Below, one piece after another: positions 13,283-21,733 of a stretch of 22,005 nucleotides of DNA. The notes below the pieces were generated by a model. That model ran no database searches and was not told the origin of the DNA. It worked only from the letters and a program-made list of their open reading frames with translations. The stretch comes from Bacteroidota bacterium (GTDB lineage Bacteria; Bacteroidota; Bacteroidia; Flavobacteriales; Flavobacteriaceae), in the NCBI GenBank assembly GCA_022560715.1, contig JADFSQ010000002.1, forward strand, positions 1-22,005, written 5' to 3'. How positions within the stretch are numbered: position 1 is the stretch's first letter; every line of letters begins with the position of its first letter. The position numbers were made by a program, and so were the translations under genes.

Positions 13283-14314
13283 ATGAAAGGAATTTTACTC
13301 GTAAATTTAGGTTCACCAGAAAGCCCAAACCCAAAAGACGTTAAGAAATATTTAGGTGAGTTTTTAATGGACGAACGTGTGATTGATGTTCCGCTTTGGG
13401 CAAGAACACTACTTGTAAAAGGCATAATTTTAAATACAAGACCAAAAGCATCGGCATCAGCTTATAAAAAAATATGGTGGAAAGAAGGCTCGCCTCTTAT
13501 TGTGATTTCAGAAAAACTTAAGGAAAAGGTTAAAAAGCAAGTAAACATTCCAGTTGCATTAGCCATGCGATATGGAAGTATGACAATAAAAAAAGGATTA
13601 CAAGAATTAGTTAACAAAGGTGTGGATGAGATTTTATTATTTCCGTTATATCCACAATTTGCTATGGCAACAACCGAAACAATTTTGGTGAAAGCGGAAG
13701 AAGAACGACGCAACTATTTTCCAAATCTTAAAATAGAATCAGTTCCGGCATTTTATAACAAACCAGATTATATTAAAGTGCTTTCCAATTCAATACAAGA
13801 CGCATTAAAAGATATAGACTACGAGCATCTTTTATTCTCATATCATGGTGTTCCCGAACGGCATATTAAAAAAAGGGATATTACAAATTCACACTGTAAA
13901 ATAGATAAGACTTGTTGTGAAACACCTTCAAAAGCTCACGAATTTTGTTACAGGCATCAATGTTATGAAGTAACACGATTGGTTGCTAAAAAACTTCAAT
14001 TTACAGTTGGGACATTTTCAACTTCATTTCAATCCCGATTAGGATTTGATCCTTGGTTGCAACCATATACTGACCTTACAATCGAAAGATTGGCAAAACA
14101 AGGCATTAAAAAAATGGCAATAGTAACTCCAGCTTTTGTTAGTGATTGTTTAGAAACACTTGAAGAAATTGCCATGGAAGGTAAAGAGATTTTTAAAGAA
14201 TTGGGAGGAAAGGAATTTACAACTGTTGCCTGTTTAAACGATAATGATGATTGGGTAGCCTTATTATCAAAATGGATACATGATTGGGTTTTAAAAGAAA
14301 CAATTTTAAGTTAA
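13283..14314 (+). CDS. hemH: Ferrochelatase
   Basis: HemH inserts Fe2+ into protoporphyrin IX, the last step of protohaem synthesis, usually at the inner face of the membrane. The 343-residue protein begins MKGILLVNLGSPESP and has the conserved metal-site histidine H188 in FSYHGVPERH and the acidic E291 in SDCLETLEEI. Between them is a cysteine-rich stretch with C205, C211, C212, C222 and C227. Some bacterial ferrochelatases bind a [2Fe-2S] cluster through cysteines in this region, so that is possible here but not shown. The start ATG 13283 follows the REP-like copy. It probably shares a transcript with the upstream AraC-type gene. Confidence 0.95.
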   Translation: MKGILLVNLGSPESPNPKDVKKYLGEFLMDERVIDVPLWARTLLVKGIILNTRPKASASAYKKIWWKEGSPLIVISEKLKEKVKKQVNIPVALAMRYGSMTIKKGLQELVNKGVDEILLFPLYPQFAMATTETILVKAEEERRNYFPNLKIESVPAFYNKPDYIKVLSNSIQDALKDIDYEHLLFSYHGVPERHIKKRDITNSHCKIDKTCCETPSKAHEFCYRHQCYEVTRLVAKKLQFTVGTFSTSFQSRLGFDPWLQPYTDLTIERLAKQGIKKMAIVTPAFVSDCLETLEEIAMEGKEIFKELGGKEFTTVACLNDNDDWVALLSKWIHDWVLKETILS

Positions 14315-14327
14315 AATTGAATTCGCA

Positions 14328-14353
14328 TAATAATTAATAGCTATTAATTATTA
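14328..14353. promoter_or_regulatory. Perfect 26-bp palindrome between hemH and the BNR-protein gene
   Basis: The arm taataattaatag (14328-14340) is followed at once by its exact reverse complement (14341-14353). It begins 14 bp after the hemH stop and ends 34 bp before the ATG at 14388. A T-rich run follows, so a weak terminator of hemH is possible. The length and lack of a loop also fit an operator for the downstream secreted protein. Being purely A/T apart from the central GC, some symmetry by chance is easier here than in mixed sequence. Confidence 0.45.
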
Positions 14354-14387
14354 CTTTTATTTGCTCATAACTAAACCAAAAATAATT

Positions 14388-17300
14388 ATGCGATTTTCGA
14401 CAGTAATTGTAGCAATGCTACTTTTCTTATTAAGCAATACCCAAATTAATGCACAAACATTTAATGAAGCACAATACGATGCTTTAGAATATAGGCTTGT
14501 AGGACCTTTTAGAGGAGGTCGGAGTGCAGCAGTAACTGGTGTTACCAACCAGCCCAATCTATTTTATTTTGGAGCTGCTGGAGGAGGAGTTTGGAAAACT
14601 TCAAATGGTGGGCGAGAATGGGAAAACATTTCTGACGGTTATTTTGGCGGAAGCATAGGAGCAATAACAGTTTCGAAAAACGACCCAAATGTAATTTATG
14701 TTGGCGGAGGAGAAAAAACCGTTAGAGGAAATGTGTCTTCTGGATATGGTATTTGGAAAAGTGTTGACGCAGGAAAAACATGGACTGAATCTGGATTAAA
14801 AAACTCAAGACATGTGTCTCGTATTGCTGTACATCCAACAAACCCCGATATTGTTTATGCAGGAGTGTTAGGAAATATTTACAAGCCAACTCTAGAAAGA
14901 GGTCTTTATAAAAGTACAGACGGAGGGAAAACATGGCGTAAAACATTATTTGCTAATGACCATGCTGGCGTTGTCGATTTAATTATCGATCCAACAAATC
15001 CTAGAATTTTATACGCTTCAACATGGCGTTTACAACGTACACCTTATAGTTTAAGTTCTGGAGGAGAAGGTTCTGCAATATGGAAAAGCACAGATGAAGG
15101 AGAAACCTGGAAAGAGATTTCAAAAAACAAAGGATTTCCAAAAGACACTTTAGGAATTATTGGTGTAACCGTTTCATCGGTGAATAACCAACGTGTTTGG
15201 GCAATAGTAGAAAACAAAGAAAAAGGCGGATTATATCGTAGTGACGATGGAGGAGACACTTGGAAACAAGTAAATAGCGAACGTAAATTACGACAAAGAG
15301 CTTGGTATTATACACGTGTTTATGCAGACACAAAGAATGTAGATGTCGTGTATGTTTTAAATGTTCGCTATCATAAAAGTACAGATGGAGGAAAAACCTT
15401 TAACACTTACAATGCACCTCATGGCGATCATCATGATTTATGGATTGCTCCCGAAGATCCAAATCGTATGATTATGGGAGATGATGGAGGAGCACAAGTG
15501 ACTTACGATGGTGGAAAAACCTGGAGTATATATCACAATCAACCCACAGCACAATTTTATCGTGTGACAACAGACAATCATTTTCCATATCGGATTTATG
15601 TAGCTCAGCAAGATAATTCGGCTATAAGAATACCTCACAGAACTAATGGCAGATCCATTGGAGAAGACGATTGGGAAAGTACTGCTGGAGGAGAATCTGC
15701 TCATATTGCAGTCGATCCAGAAAACGATGATATTATTTATGGAGGAAGTTATGATGGTTTTTTAACAAGAGTAAATCATAAAACCGGAACTGTAAGAGCC
15801 ATTAATGTGTGGCCAGATAACCCAATGGGTCATGGAGCCGAAGATATGAAATATCGCTTTCAATGGAATTTTCCTATAATTTTTTCCAAGCACAACACAA
15901 AACGATTATATACATTTTCTAATCAAGTTCATGTTACCGAAAATGAAGGTCAATCATGGAAAATTATTAGCCCGGATTTAACAAGAAACGATCCTGAAAA
16001 ATTAAAATCTTCGGGAGGTCCAATTACTCAAGACAACACGTCTGTTGAATATTATTGCACCATTTTTGCTGCACAAGAATCGGCATTACAAGAAGGCTTA
16101 CTTTGGGTTGGAAGCGATGATGGTTTGGTACATGTTACAAAAGATGGTGGCGAAAATTGGGAAAATGTAACTCCTAAAGGTATGCCAGAATGGATGATGA
16201 TTAATAGTGTTGAGCCAAGTGTTTTTGATGCGGGAACTTGTTATATTGCAGGTACAAAATATAAATCGGGAGATTTTGCACCTTACCTTTACAAGACTGT
16301 AGATTATGGAAAAACTTGGACGAAAATTACTAACGGAATTGCTTCAGAGCACTTTACAAGAGTACTTCGCGAAGACCCTAAACAAAAGGGATTGTTATAT
16401 GCAGGTACCGAAACAGGAATGTATATTTCGTTTAATGACGGAAAAAACTGGAATCCTTTTCAATTGAATTTACCAATCGTTCCAATTACAGATTTAACGA
16501 TAAAAGACAATAATTTAATTGTCGCAACACAAGGGAGGAGCTTATGGATAATAGACGATTTAACAGTTTTACATCAGCTCTATAATAGTAGTGAAAACGA
16601 AAATATTTTGTTTCATCCTAAAGATACTTATAGAATGCGTGGAAGAAGTAAAAAAGGAAGTAAAACCGAAGGCACAAATCATCCTAATGGTGTAATGACC
16701 TATTTTAATTTAATGGATTATGATGAAAAAGACGAAATATCCCTGACGTATTTTGATACAAAAGGTGATACCATTAAAACGTTTAGTACTAAAAATAAAA
16801 AGAAAGACAAATTAGAGATAAAAAAAGGAGCAAATCTGTTTGTTTGGAATATGACTTATAAAGGTGCTGAAAAATTGGATGGTATGATTTTGTGGTGGGC
16901 AAGTTTAACAGGGCCAAAAGCAATTCCTGGAGAATATAAAGTAAGTCTTAATGTAAATGGTAAAAGTATTTCACAGCCTTTTATTATTGTTGCCGATCCA
17001 AGATCCGAAAGTTCTTTAGCCGAAATGCAAACGCAATTTGAGTTTATAAAAGATGTAAATAAAACAATGGATAATGCTCATAAATCCATAAAGAAAATTA
17101 GAAAGATAAACGAACAATTAACTGCTTTTGAAATCCAATATAAAGATGATGAAAGTGTAAAAGAACTTTTAGAGAAAGCCGAAAAACTAAAAGAGCAATT
17201 TTCAGAAATTGAAAAAGCACTATATCAGACCAAAAATAAAAGCGGTCAGGATCCTTTAAATTTCCCTATACGATTAACTAATAAATTAGGACATTTAAAT

Positions 17301-17480
17301 TCTTTGGTAAGAATGGGAGATTTCCCGCCGACCGAGCAAGATATAGCTGTGAAGAATGAATTATCGAAACAAATTAATAATCAACTTACAACATTTAATG
17401 ATTTGGTGGATAATGAGATTAAAGAGTTTAATGCAGCATTTAATAATAAAAAATTGAATTATTTATTTGTTGAGGATTAA
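14388..17480 (+). CDS. Large secreted BNR/sortilin-like beta-propeller protein (often annotated glycosyl hydrolase)
   Basis: I place the start at ATG 14388 rather than the TTG nine codons upstream. This gives a clean signal peptide MRFSTVIVAMLLFLLSNTQINA and 1030 residues. Roughly the first 700 residues contain ten or more Asp-box/BNR motifs of the form S-x-D-G-G-K-T-W (for example KSTDGGKTWRK, RSDDGGDTWKQ, VTYDGGKTWSIY), as in seven- or ten-bladed propellers of sialidases and VPS10/sortilin proteins. No sialidase Arg triad or catalytic Tyr can be assigned, so a binding or scaffold role is as likely as hydrolysis. The end (about 880-1030) is charged and predicted helical, probably coiled coil. 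No type IX sorting domain is visible. Its stop overlaps the hemJ start by one base (TAATG). Confidence 0.82.
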   Translation: MRFSTVIVAMLLFLLSNTQINAQTFNEAQYDALEYRLVGPFRGGRSAAVTGVTNQPNLFYFGAAGGGVWKTSNGGREWENISDGYFGGSIGAITVSKNDPNVIYVGGGEKTVRGNVSSGYGIWKSVDAGKTWTESGLKNSRHVSRIAVHPTNPDIVYAGVLGNIYKPTLERGLYKSTDGGKTWRKTLFANDHAGVVDLIIDPTNPRILYASTWRLQRTPYSLSSGGEGSAIWKSTDEGETWKEISKNKGFPKDTLGIIGVTVSSVNNQRVWAIVENKEKGGLYRSDDGGDTWKQVNSERKLRQRAWYYTRVYADTKNVDVVYVLNVRYHKSTDGGKTFNTYNAPHGDHHDLWIAPEDPNRMIMGDDGGAQVTYDGGKTWSIYHNQPTAQFYRVTTDNHFPYRIYVAQQDNSAIRIPHRTNGRSIGEDDWESTAGGESAHIAVDPENDDIIYGGSYDGFLTRVNHKTGTVRAINVWPDNPMGHGAEDMKYRFQWNFPIIFSKHNTKRLYTFSNQVHVTENEGQSWKIISPDLTRNDPEKLKSSGGPITQDNTSVEYYCTIFAAQESALQEGLLWVGSDDGLVHVTKDGGENWENVTPKGMPEWMMINSVEPSVFDAGTCYIAGTKYKSGDFAPYLYKTVDYGKTWTKITNGIASEHFTRVLREDPKQKGLLYAGTETGMYISFNDGKNWNPFQLNLPIVPITDLTIKDNNLIVATQGRSLWIIDDLTVLHQLYNSSENENILFHPKDTYRMRGRSKKGSKTEGTNHPNGVMTYFNLMDYDEKDEISLTYFDTKGDTIKTFSTKNKKKDKLEIKKGANLFVWNMTYKGAEKLDGMILWWASLTGPKAIPGEYKVSLNVNGKSISQPFIIVADPRSESSLAEMQTQFEFIKDVNKTMDNAHKSIKKIRKINEQLTAFEIQYKDDESVKELLEKAEKLKEQFSEIEKALYQTKNKSGQDPLNFPIRLTNKLGHLNSLVRMGDFPPTEQDIAVKNELSKQINNQLTTFNDLVDNEIKEFNAAFNNKKLNYLFVED

Positions 17481-18028
17481 TGGAGTTATACAACTATATA
17501 AAAGCACTACATCTTATTTTTGTTATTACTTGGTTTGCAGGATTATTTTATATTCCAAGATTATTTATATATCAAATAGAAGCTTTCTATAAACCTTCAC
17601 CTGAAAAAGAAATTTTAGGCAAACAATTAAAACTAATGGCGAAGCGTTTATGGTTTATTATAACATGGCCTTCAGCCATATTGTCAACACTATTTGCCAT
17701 CTGGCTTTTGTTTTTAATCCCAATATGGCTCGAACAAGGATGGATGCATGTTAAATTAGGATTTGTAGTTTTACTTTTCTGGTATCACCTTAAAACACAT
17801 CAAATATTTAAACAATTGCAAAAAGACGACGTAAGATATACATCAAAGTTTATGCGAATCTGGAATGAAGGCGCAACACTCATTTTATTCTCCGTGGTTT
17901 TTTTGGTCATTTTAAAAGATGCTATCAATTGGGTTTTTGGAGTTATAGGAATAGTCGTACTGTCAATCTTATTAACGATAGGGATTAAATGGTATAAAAA
18001 AATTAGAGATAAGAATCCTAAAGCATGA
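17480..18028 (+). CDS. hemJ: Protoporphyrinogen IX oxidase HemJ (CopD-like membrane protein)
   Basis: HemJ oxidises protoporphyrinogen IX to protoporphyrin IX in the inner membrane, between HemF and HemH. The 182-residue protein has four to five hydrophobic segments. It shows the HemJ N-terminal pattern KALHLIFVITWFAGLFYIPRLFIY with H11, the position reported as essential and haem-binding in characterised HemJ proteins. It also has MHVKLGFVVLLFWYH with K92, and a RIWNEGATL segment (126-133). It could be mislabelled as a CopD-family or UPF protein, but the surrounding haem genes support HemJ. No HemG or HemY is seen, so this is the only protoporphyrinogen oxidase in the window. ATG 17480-17482 overlaps the TAA of the preceding gene, implying coupled translation. 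Confidence 0.88.
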   Translation: MELYNYIKALHLIFVITWFAGLFYIPRLFIYQIEAFYKPSPEKEILGKQLKLMAKRLWFIITWPSAILSTLFAIWLLFLIPIWLEQGWMHVKLGFVVLLFWYHLKTHQIFKQLQKDDVRYTSKFMRIWNEGATLILFSVVFLVILKDAINWVFGVIGIVVLSILLTIGIKWYKKIRDKNPKA

Positions 18029-18032
18029 CATC

Positions 18033-18095
18033 AAATTTCAAGCACCAAATTCCACAGTATATGTATTGAATTTTGGAGTTTAATTGTTGGGATTT
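18033..18095. terminator. Imperfect long inverted repeat after hemJ
   Basis: The segments 18033-18054 and 18074-18095 pair at 15 of 22 positions, several of the rest being G-U compatible in RNA, around a 19-nt loop. The element starts 4 bp after the hemJ stop and fills most of the 121-bp gap before the kinase gene. A transcript-end hairpin is the likeliest role. The wording caaattcc/ggaattt resembles filler repeats common in flavobacterial spacers. Confidence 0.4.
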
Positions 18096-18149
18096 ATCCG
18101 AAGGATAGTTGGTTTAATTATTGTTATATTTATGAAGTAAATTTAGTAG

Positions 18150-19601
18150 ATGGCTACAAACAGATTGTCTTTACGTTCCCGTATTTTTTTGTATATGATA
18201 TTATTGGTAGTTGTTGCATCAATATTGATTGCTTTAGTAACTATTTATCAATATAGTGAGCAATCTAAAGATTATCATATGCAGCGCCTTGCGCGAAAAG
18301 AAGTTCAACTGCTTTCAAGTATGAATTATGTATTGAAAGAAACTTCTTGGCCTATAGACACAGAACATTTAGGGCTTATATTCAAAGATGAAATTTATAA
18401 AATTGCCGATTATTTAAATGTTGGATTTAATCTATATGATTTAGATGGGACCTTAATTAAAAGCTCAAAATCTGCTTTTGAAAGCGATTCTTTAACAAAA
18501 TGTATTTCAACAGATATTTTAAATAAACTATCACAAAGCATTGATAAAAAATATATAGAGCATATTGATATTATGGGAGGAAATTTCCATTCTTCGTATA
18601 TCATATTTTCCGATTCTAAAGCAAAACCTTTGGGGATATTAAATGTACCCTATTATCAAGACGATTCGTTTAGTAATGCAGAACTTAAAGAGTTTTTAAT
18701 ACGCTTGAGCTATACTTATTTTGTAATGCTGTTAGTTGCTGTTGCCTTTGCTTATTTTGTATCTAAATATATTACACGTTCACTTAAAACTATTAGTGAT
18801 ACGATGAATGAAACTCGATTAGAAAAATTCAATAAAAAAATAGAATTAAAAGGCGCGAGTCAGGAAGTTTCTATATTGGTAGAGTCGTATAACAGTATGA
18901 TAGATGAATTGGAAGAAAGTGCGGTAAAATTAGCACAAAGCGAAAGGGAACACGCTTGGAGAGAAATGGCGAAGCAAGTGGCACACGAAATTAAAAATCC
19001 GTTAACACCTATGCGATTGAGTGTGCAAAGCTTTCAACGAAAATTCGATCCTAACGACCCAAACGTTCTTCAAAAAGTTGACGAGTACAGTAAAACCTTA
19101 ATACAACAGATTGATACATTGAGTTCTATTGCATCAGCGTTTTCAAGCTTTGCTAAAATGCCAGCACAAAAAAATGAAATGCTCAATATTGTTGAGGTTG
19201 TAAATTTAGCGCTGGATATTTTTACTGAAGATTATATTAGTTTCACATCAAAGGAAAAGGAGGTTATTGCAAAATTTGATAGAACACAACTTATTCGTGT
19301 AGTTACTAATTTAGTAAAAAATGCCATACAGGCTATTTCAGAAGAGCAAGAACCAAAAATTATGGTAAGCGTTTATTCTCAAAATAATACTGTTTTTATT
19401 ACAGTGAAAGACAATGGAGATGGAATTTCAGAAGAAAATAAACCAATGGTTTTCGAGCCAAAGTTTACTACTAAATCAAGCGGAATGGGATTAGGGCTGC
19501 CAATGCTTAAAAAAATTATTGAAACTTATAACGGAAGTATTACTTTTACGTCACAAGAAGGAGAAGGAACTACGTTTATTGTAACGTTTCCTAAAGAATA
19601 A
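18150..19601 (+). CDS. Membrane sensor histidine kinase, NtrY-like
   Basis: The 483-residue protein runs: TM1 about 12-33; an extracytoplasmic sensor region about 34-185; TM2 about 187-206; HAMP about 207-260; the HisKA dimerisation helix with phospho-acceptor H279 in VAHEIKNPLTPM; and an HATPase domain with N-box NLVKNAIQA (387-395), G1 DNGDGI (421-426) and G2 GMGLGL (445-450). The HEIKNPLTP(M/I) form is typical of NtrY/PilS-like kinases, whose partners are usually NtrC-type regulators. No receiver-domain gene lies beside it, so it is an orphan here. The sensor domain gives no clue to the signal. The start ATG 18150 yields a short basic N-terminus before TM1. Confidence 0.9.
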   Translation: MATNRLSLRSRIFLYMILLVVVASILIALVTIYQYSEQSKDYHMQRLARKEVQLLSSMNYVLKETSWPIDTEHLGLIFKDEIYKIADYLNVGFNLYDLDGTLIKSSKSAFESDSLTKCISTDILNKLSQSIDKKYIEHIDIMGGNFHSSYIIFSDSKAKPLGILNVPYYQDDSFSNAELKEFLIRLSYTYFVMLLVAVAFAYFVSKYITRSLKTISDTMNETRLEKFNKKIELKGASQEVSILVESYNSMIDELEESAVKLAQSEREHAWREMAKQVAHEIKNPLTPMRLSVQSFQRKFDPNDPNVLQKVDEYSKTLIQQIDTLSSIASAFSSFAKMPAQKNEMLNIVEVVNLALDIFTEDYISFTSKEKEVIAKFDRTQLIRVVTNLVKNAIQAISEEQEPKIMVSVYSQNNTVFITVKDNGDGISEENKPMVFEPKFTTKSSGMGLGLPMLKKIIETYNGSITFTSQEGEGTTFIVTFPKE

Positions 19602-19605
19602 ACCT

Positions 19606-19625
19606 ATTCCTGTGTAGGCAGGAAT
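19606..19625. terminator. Hairpin of dispersed-repeat type after the kinase gene
   Basis: The arms attcctg (19606-19612) and caggaat (19619-19625) are exact reverse complements with a 6-nt loop, starting 4 bp after the kinase stop. With the following ctc it resembles the GTCATTCCTGC...GCAGGAATCTC repeats found in many bacterial spacers. It probably acts as a transcript end or processing stem. Confidence 0.5.
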
Positions 19626-19640
19626 CTCATTTAATTAATT

Positions 19641-19709
19641 ATGAAACATCCATTACTAAATCTCGATACTCAAGAAAATAATTATATGGATGCTACATGT
19701 GACCAATAA
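19641..19709 (+). CDS. Possible 22-residue leader peptide upstream of the enoyl-CoA hydratase
   Basis: ATG 19641 to TAA 19709 encodes a polar 22-residue peptide starting MKHPLLNLDTQ and ending CDQ. No family is recognised. It lies 20 bp before the hydratase start, and between them is a further minimal frame (ATG AAC ACA TGA, 19722-19733) whose stop overlaps the hydratase ATG by four bases. It may be a remnant of a decayed gene, a leader, or chance. Confidence 0.2.
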   Translation: MKHPLLNLDTQENNYMDATCDQ

Positions 19710-19729
19710 AAAACAATAAATATGAACAC

Positions 19730-20512
19730 ATGAATTACGATAATATCTTATCCCAATTCCAAAATGGGATTACAACAATAACCATTAATCGTCCAAACAA
19801 ATTGAATGCTTTAAACATAGAAACCATTCAAGAATTACATGAAGCTTTTAATATGGCTGATTTAGATAAAAGCACGAAAGTCATCATCATTACAGGAAGT
19901 GGGGAAAAAGCCTTTGTCGCTGGAGCAGATATTAGTGAGTTTGCAGATTATGATGTTGAAGAAGGACAAGAACTATCTGCCGAAGGACAAGAATTATTGT
20001 TTAACTATATTGAAAACTTGTCAACTCCTGTAATTGCAGCTGTCAATGGTTTTGCTCTTGGTGGAGGATTGGAATTGGCAATGGCAGCTCATTTTAGAAT
20101 TGCAAGTGATAATGCAAAAATGGGCTTACCTGAAGTTTCACTTGGTGTTATTCCAGGATATGGAGGTACACAACGCTTACCTCAATTGGTTGGTAAAGGT
20201 CGCGCTATGGAAATGATAATGACTGCAGGAATGATAGATGCTAATCAGGCTCTTAACTATGGTTTAGTAAATCATGTAACTACATTGGAAGAACTTATTC
20301 CGCTTTGCGAAAAAATTGCAGGAAAGATTATGCGTAACTCTTCAGTAGCTATTAGTTCGGCAATTAAAGCTATTAACGCAAACTTTAAAGACGGAATAAA
20401 TGGGTTTGATATTGAGATTGAAGAATTTGGAAACTGTTTTGGTACTGAAGACTTTACCGAAGGCACTACTGCTTTTTTAGAAAAGAGAAAGGCTAATTTT
20501 CCCGGAGAATAG
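19730..20512 (+). CDS. Enoyl-CoA hydratase/isomerase (crotonase family)
   Basis: The 260-residue cytoplasmic enzyme is of full crotonase length. It shows the oxyanion-hole segment AFVAGADI (61-68), ALGGGLELAMA (109-119) with catalytic-type E115, and LPEVSLGVIPGYGGTQRL (133-150) with E135. Both glutamates of true hydratases are present, so hydration of trans-2-enoyl-CoA (for example crotonyl-CoA) in fatty-acid or amino-acid breakdown is likely. The chain-length preference cannot be read from sequence. The start is ATG 19730-19732; this ATG overlaps the stop of a four-codon frame. A hairpin after the gene (20545-20558) separates it from the radical SAM gene. Confidence 0.92.
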   Translation: MNYDNILSQFQNGITTITINRPNKLNALNIETIQELHEAFNMADLDKSTKVIIITGSGEKAFVAGADISEFADYDVEEGQELSAEGQELLFNYIENLSTPVIAAVNGFALGGGLELAMAAHFRIASDNAKMGLPEVSLGVIPGYGGTQRLPQLVGKGRAMEMIMTAGMIDANQALNYGLVNHVTTLEELIPLCEKIAGKIMRNSSVAISSAIKAINANFKDGINGFDIEIEEFGNCFGTEDFTEGTTAFLEKRKANFPGE

Positions 20513-20544
20513 ATTTTTACAATCAGAAGTTTTTATAATTAAAT

Positions 20545-20558
20545 CTCGATTTATCGAG
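20545..20558 (+). terminator. Hairpin downstream of the enoyl-CoA hydratase gene
   Basis: ctcgat and atcgag pair perfectly around a 2-nt loop; after a T-T mismatch further A-T pairs extend the stem on each side. It is 33 bp after the stop codon, and T-rich DNA follows. It is a plausible rho-independent terminator. Confidence 0.5.
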
Positions 20559-20633
20559 TTTGTTAATAACCCTTTTTTATTTAACATTTTTCAATTCAAT
20601 TAATAAGTAATTTTAGGGGAATATCCACTCTCT

Positions 20634-20641
20634 TATTTTTG
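20634..20641 (+). promoter_or_regulatory. TAnnTTTG element immediately before the radical SAM start codon
   Basis: TATTTTTG ends only four bases before the ATG at 20646. If it is a genuine -7 box, transcription would start at or just inside the start codon, giving a leaderless message. No strong -33 TTG is visible. Confidence 0.3.
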
Positions 20642-20645
20642 CTTT

Positions 20646-21719
20646 ATGAACCCCAAGTCTATTATTAAAGGACGAGGTGCACAACGTAATGTACACAATC
20701 GTTTCTTCGAATTAAGCCACGAAATCCGTGATGATTTTTTAGAATACTGTCAAAAAGAAGGCGAAGAACCAGATAAAAACAAGACACTTTATCTTGATGT
20801 ATTTCCTAAAACGATAGTCAATAAAGTAACGAGTCCAGATGTTGGTATGATGTATTCTATGAATCCATATCAAGGCTGCGAACATGGTTGTGTGTATTGC
20901 TATGCACGTAATACTCATGAGTTTTGGGGCTATAGTGCAGGGTTGGATTTTGAACGTCGCATTTTAATAAAAAAGGAAGCTCCAAGACTTTTGGAAGAAC
21001 TGCTTAAAAAGAAAAGTTGGAAAGCGCATCCAATAGTTTTATCAGGAAATACAGATTGTTATCAACCAGCCGAAAAACAATATAAAATTACACGGCAGTG
21101 CTTAAAAGTATTTTTAAAGTATAGACATCCTGTCGCTATCATTACAAAAAACGCATTGATATTACGTGATTTGGATATTTTAAAGGAATTGACAAAAGAT
21201 AATTTAATAGGAGTAAATATATCGATCACAACTTTATCTGAAAACACAAGACGTATTTTAGAACCTCGTACTGCAACTATAAAAAAACGGTTGGAAACTG
21301 TTAAAATTTTAAGCGATAATGGGATTCCTGTAAATGTGATGTTGGCTCCAATAATTCCGTCAATAAATAGCCATGAAATTTTACCAATGGCAAAAGCGGC
21401 TTCAGACTATGGTGCAATATCTATTGGTTATACTATTGTGAGGTTAAACGGCGCTATTGGTCAAATTTTTACAGATTGGATTCATAAAACCATGCCAGAC
21501 AGAGCAGATAAAGTTTTACATCAGATAGCGGAATGCCATGGCGGAAATCTTAATGACAGTCGTTATGGAACAAGAATGCGAGGAGAAGGAAAAATTGCAG
21601 AACAAATACATGCATTAATGCGTTTAGCAAAACTAAAATATTTTAAAAATAAATCCATGCCAAAGTTAAACGCACAACTTCATCAAGAATATAAAATCGG
21701 ACAATTAAAATTGTTTTAA
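20646..21719 (+). CDS. Radical SAM protein, SplB-like (PA0069 family)
   Basis: The 357-residue protein carries the radical SAM cluster motif CxxxCxxC as C78-EHG-C82-VY-C85, which binds the [4Fe-4S] cluster that cleaves S-adenosylmethionine. The preceding MNPYQGCEHGC and the following YARNTHEFWGYSAGLDFERRI match the COG1533/SplB-like family, as does the N-terminal IKGRGAQRNVHNRF. Spore photoproduct lyase belongs to this superfamily, but PA0069-type proteins in non-spore-formers have no settled substrate; nucleic-acid repair or modification is only a guess. The conserved N-terminus supports ATG 20646. The gene appears monocistronic, with hairpins on both sides. Confidence 0.88.
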   Translation: MNPKSIIKGRGAQRNVHNRFFELSHEIRDDFLEYCQKEGEEPDKNKTLYLDVFPKTIVNKVTSPDVGMMYSMNPYQGCEHGCVYCYARNTHEFWGYSAGLDFERRILIKKEAPRLLEELLKKKSWKAHPIVLSGNTDCYQPAEKQYKITRQCLKVFLKYRHPVAIITKNALILRDLDILKELTKDNLIGVNISITTLSENTRRILEPRTATIKKRLETVKILSDNGIPVNVMLAPIIPSINSHEILPMAKAASDYGAISIGYTIVRLNGAIGQIFTDWIHKTMPDRADKVLHQIAECHGGNLNDSRYGTRMRGEGKIAEQIHALMRLAKLKYFKNKSMPKLNAQLHQEYKIGQLKLF

Positions 21720-21720
21720 T

Positions 21721-21733
21721 CCCTCATTGAGGG
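21721..21733 (+). terminator. Short hairpin right after the radical SAM gene
   Basis: ccctc and gaggg pair around an att loop, starting 1 bp after the stop codon and followed by tttaattt. A second candidate, ttcttg/caagaa at 21807-21824 followed by a T-rich run, lies farther downstream. Either could end the transcript. Confidence 0.45.

Noticed and set aside
14361..14387. TTG start nine codons upstream of the BNR-protein start
   Set aside because: The ATG at 14388 begins a standard signal peptide, whereas the upstream extension adds MLITKPKII ahead of it without benefit.
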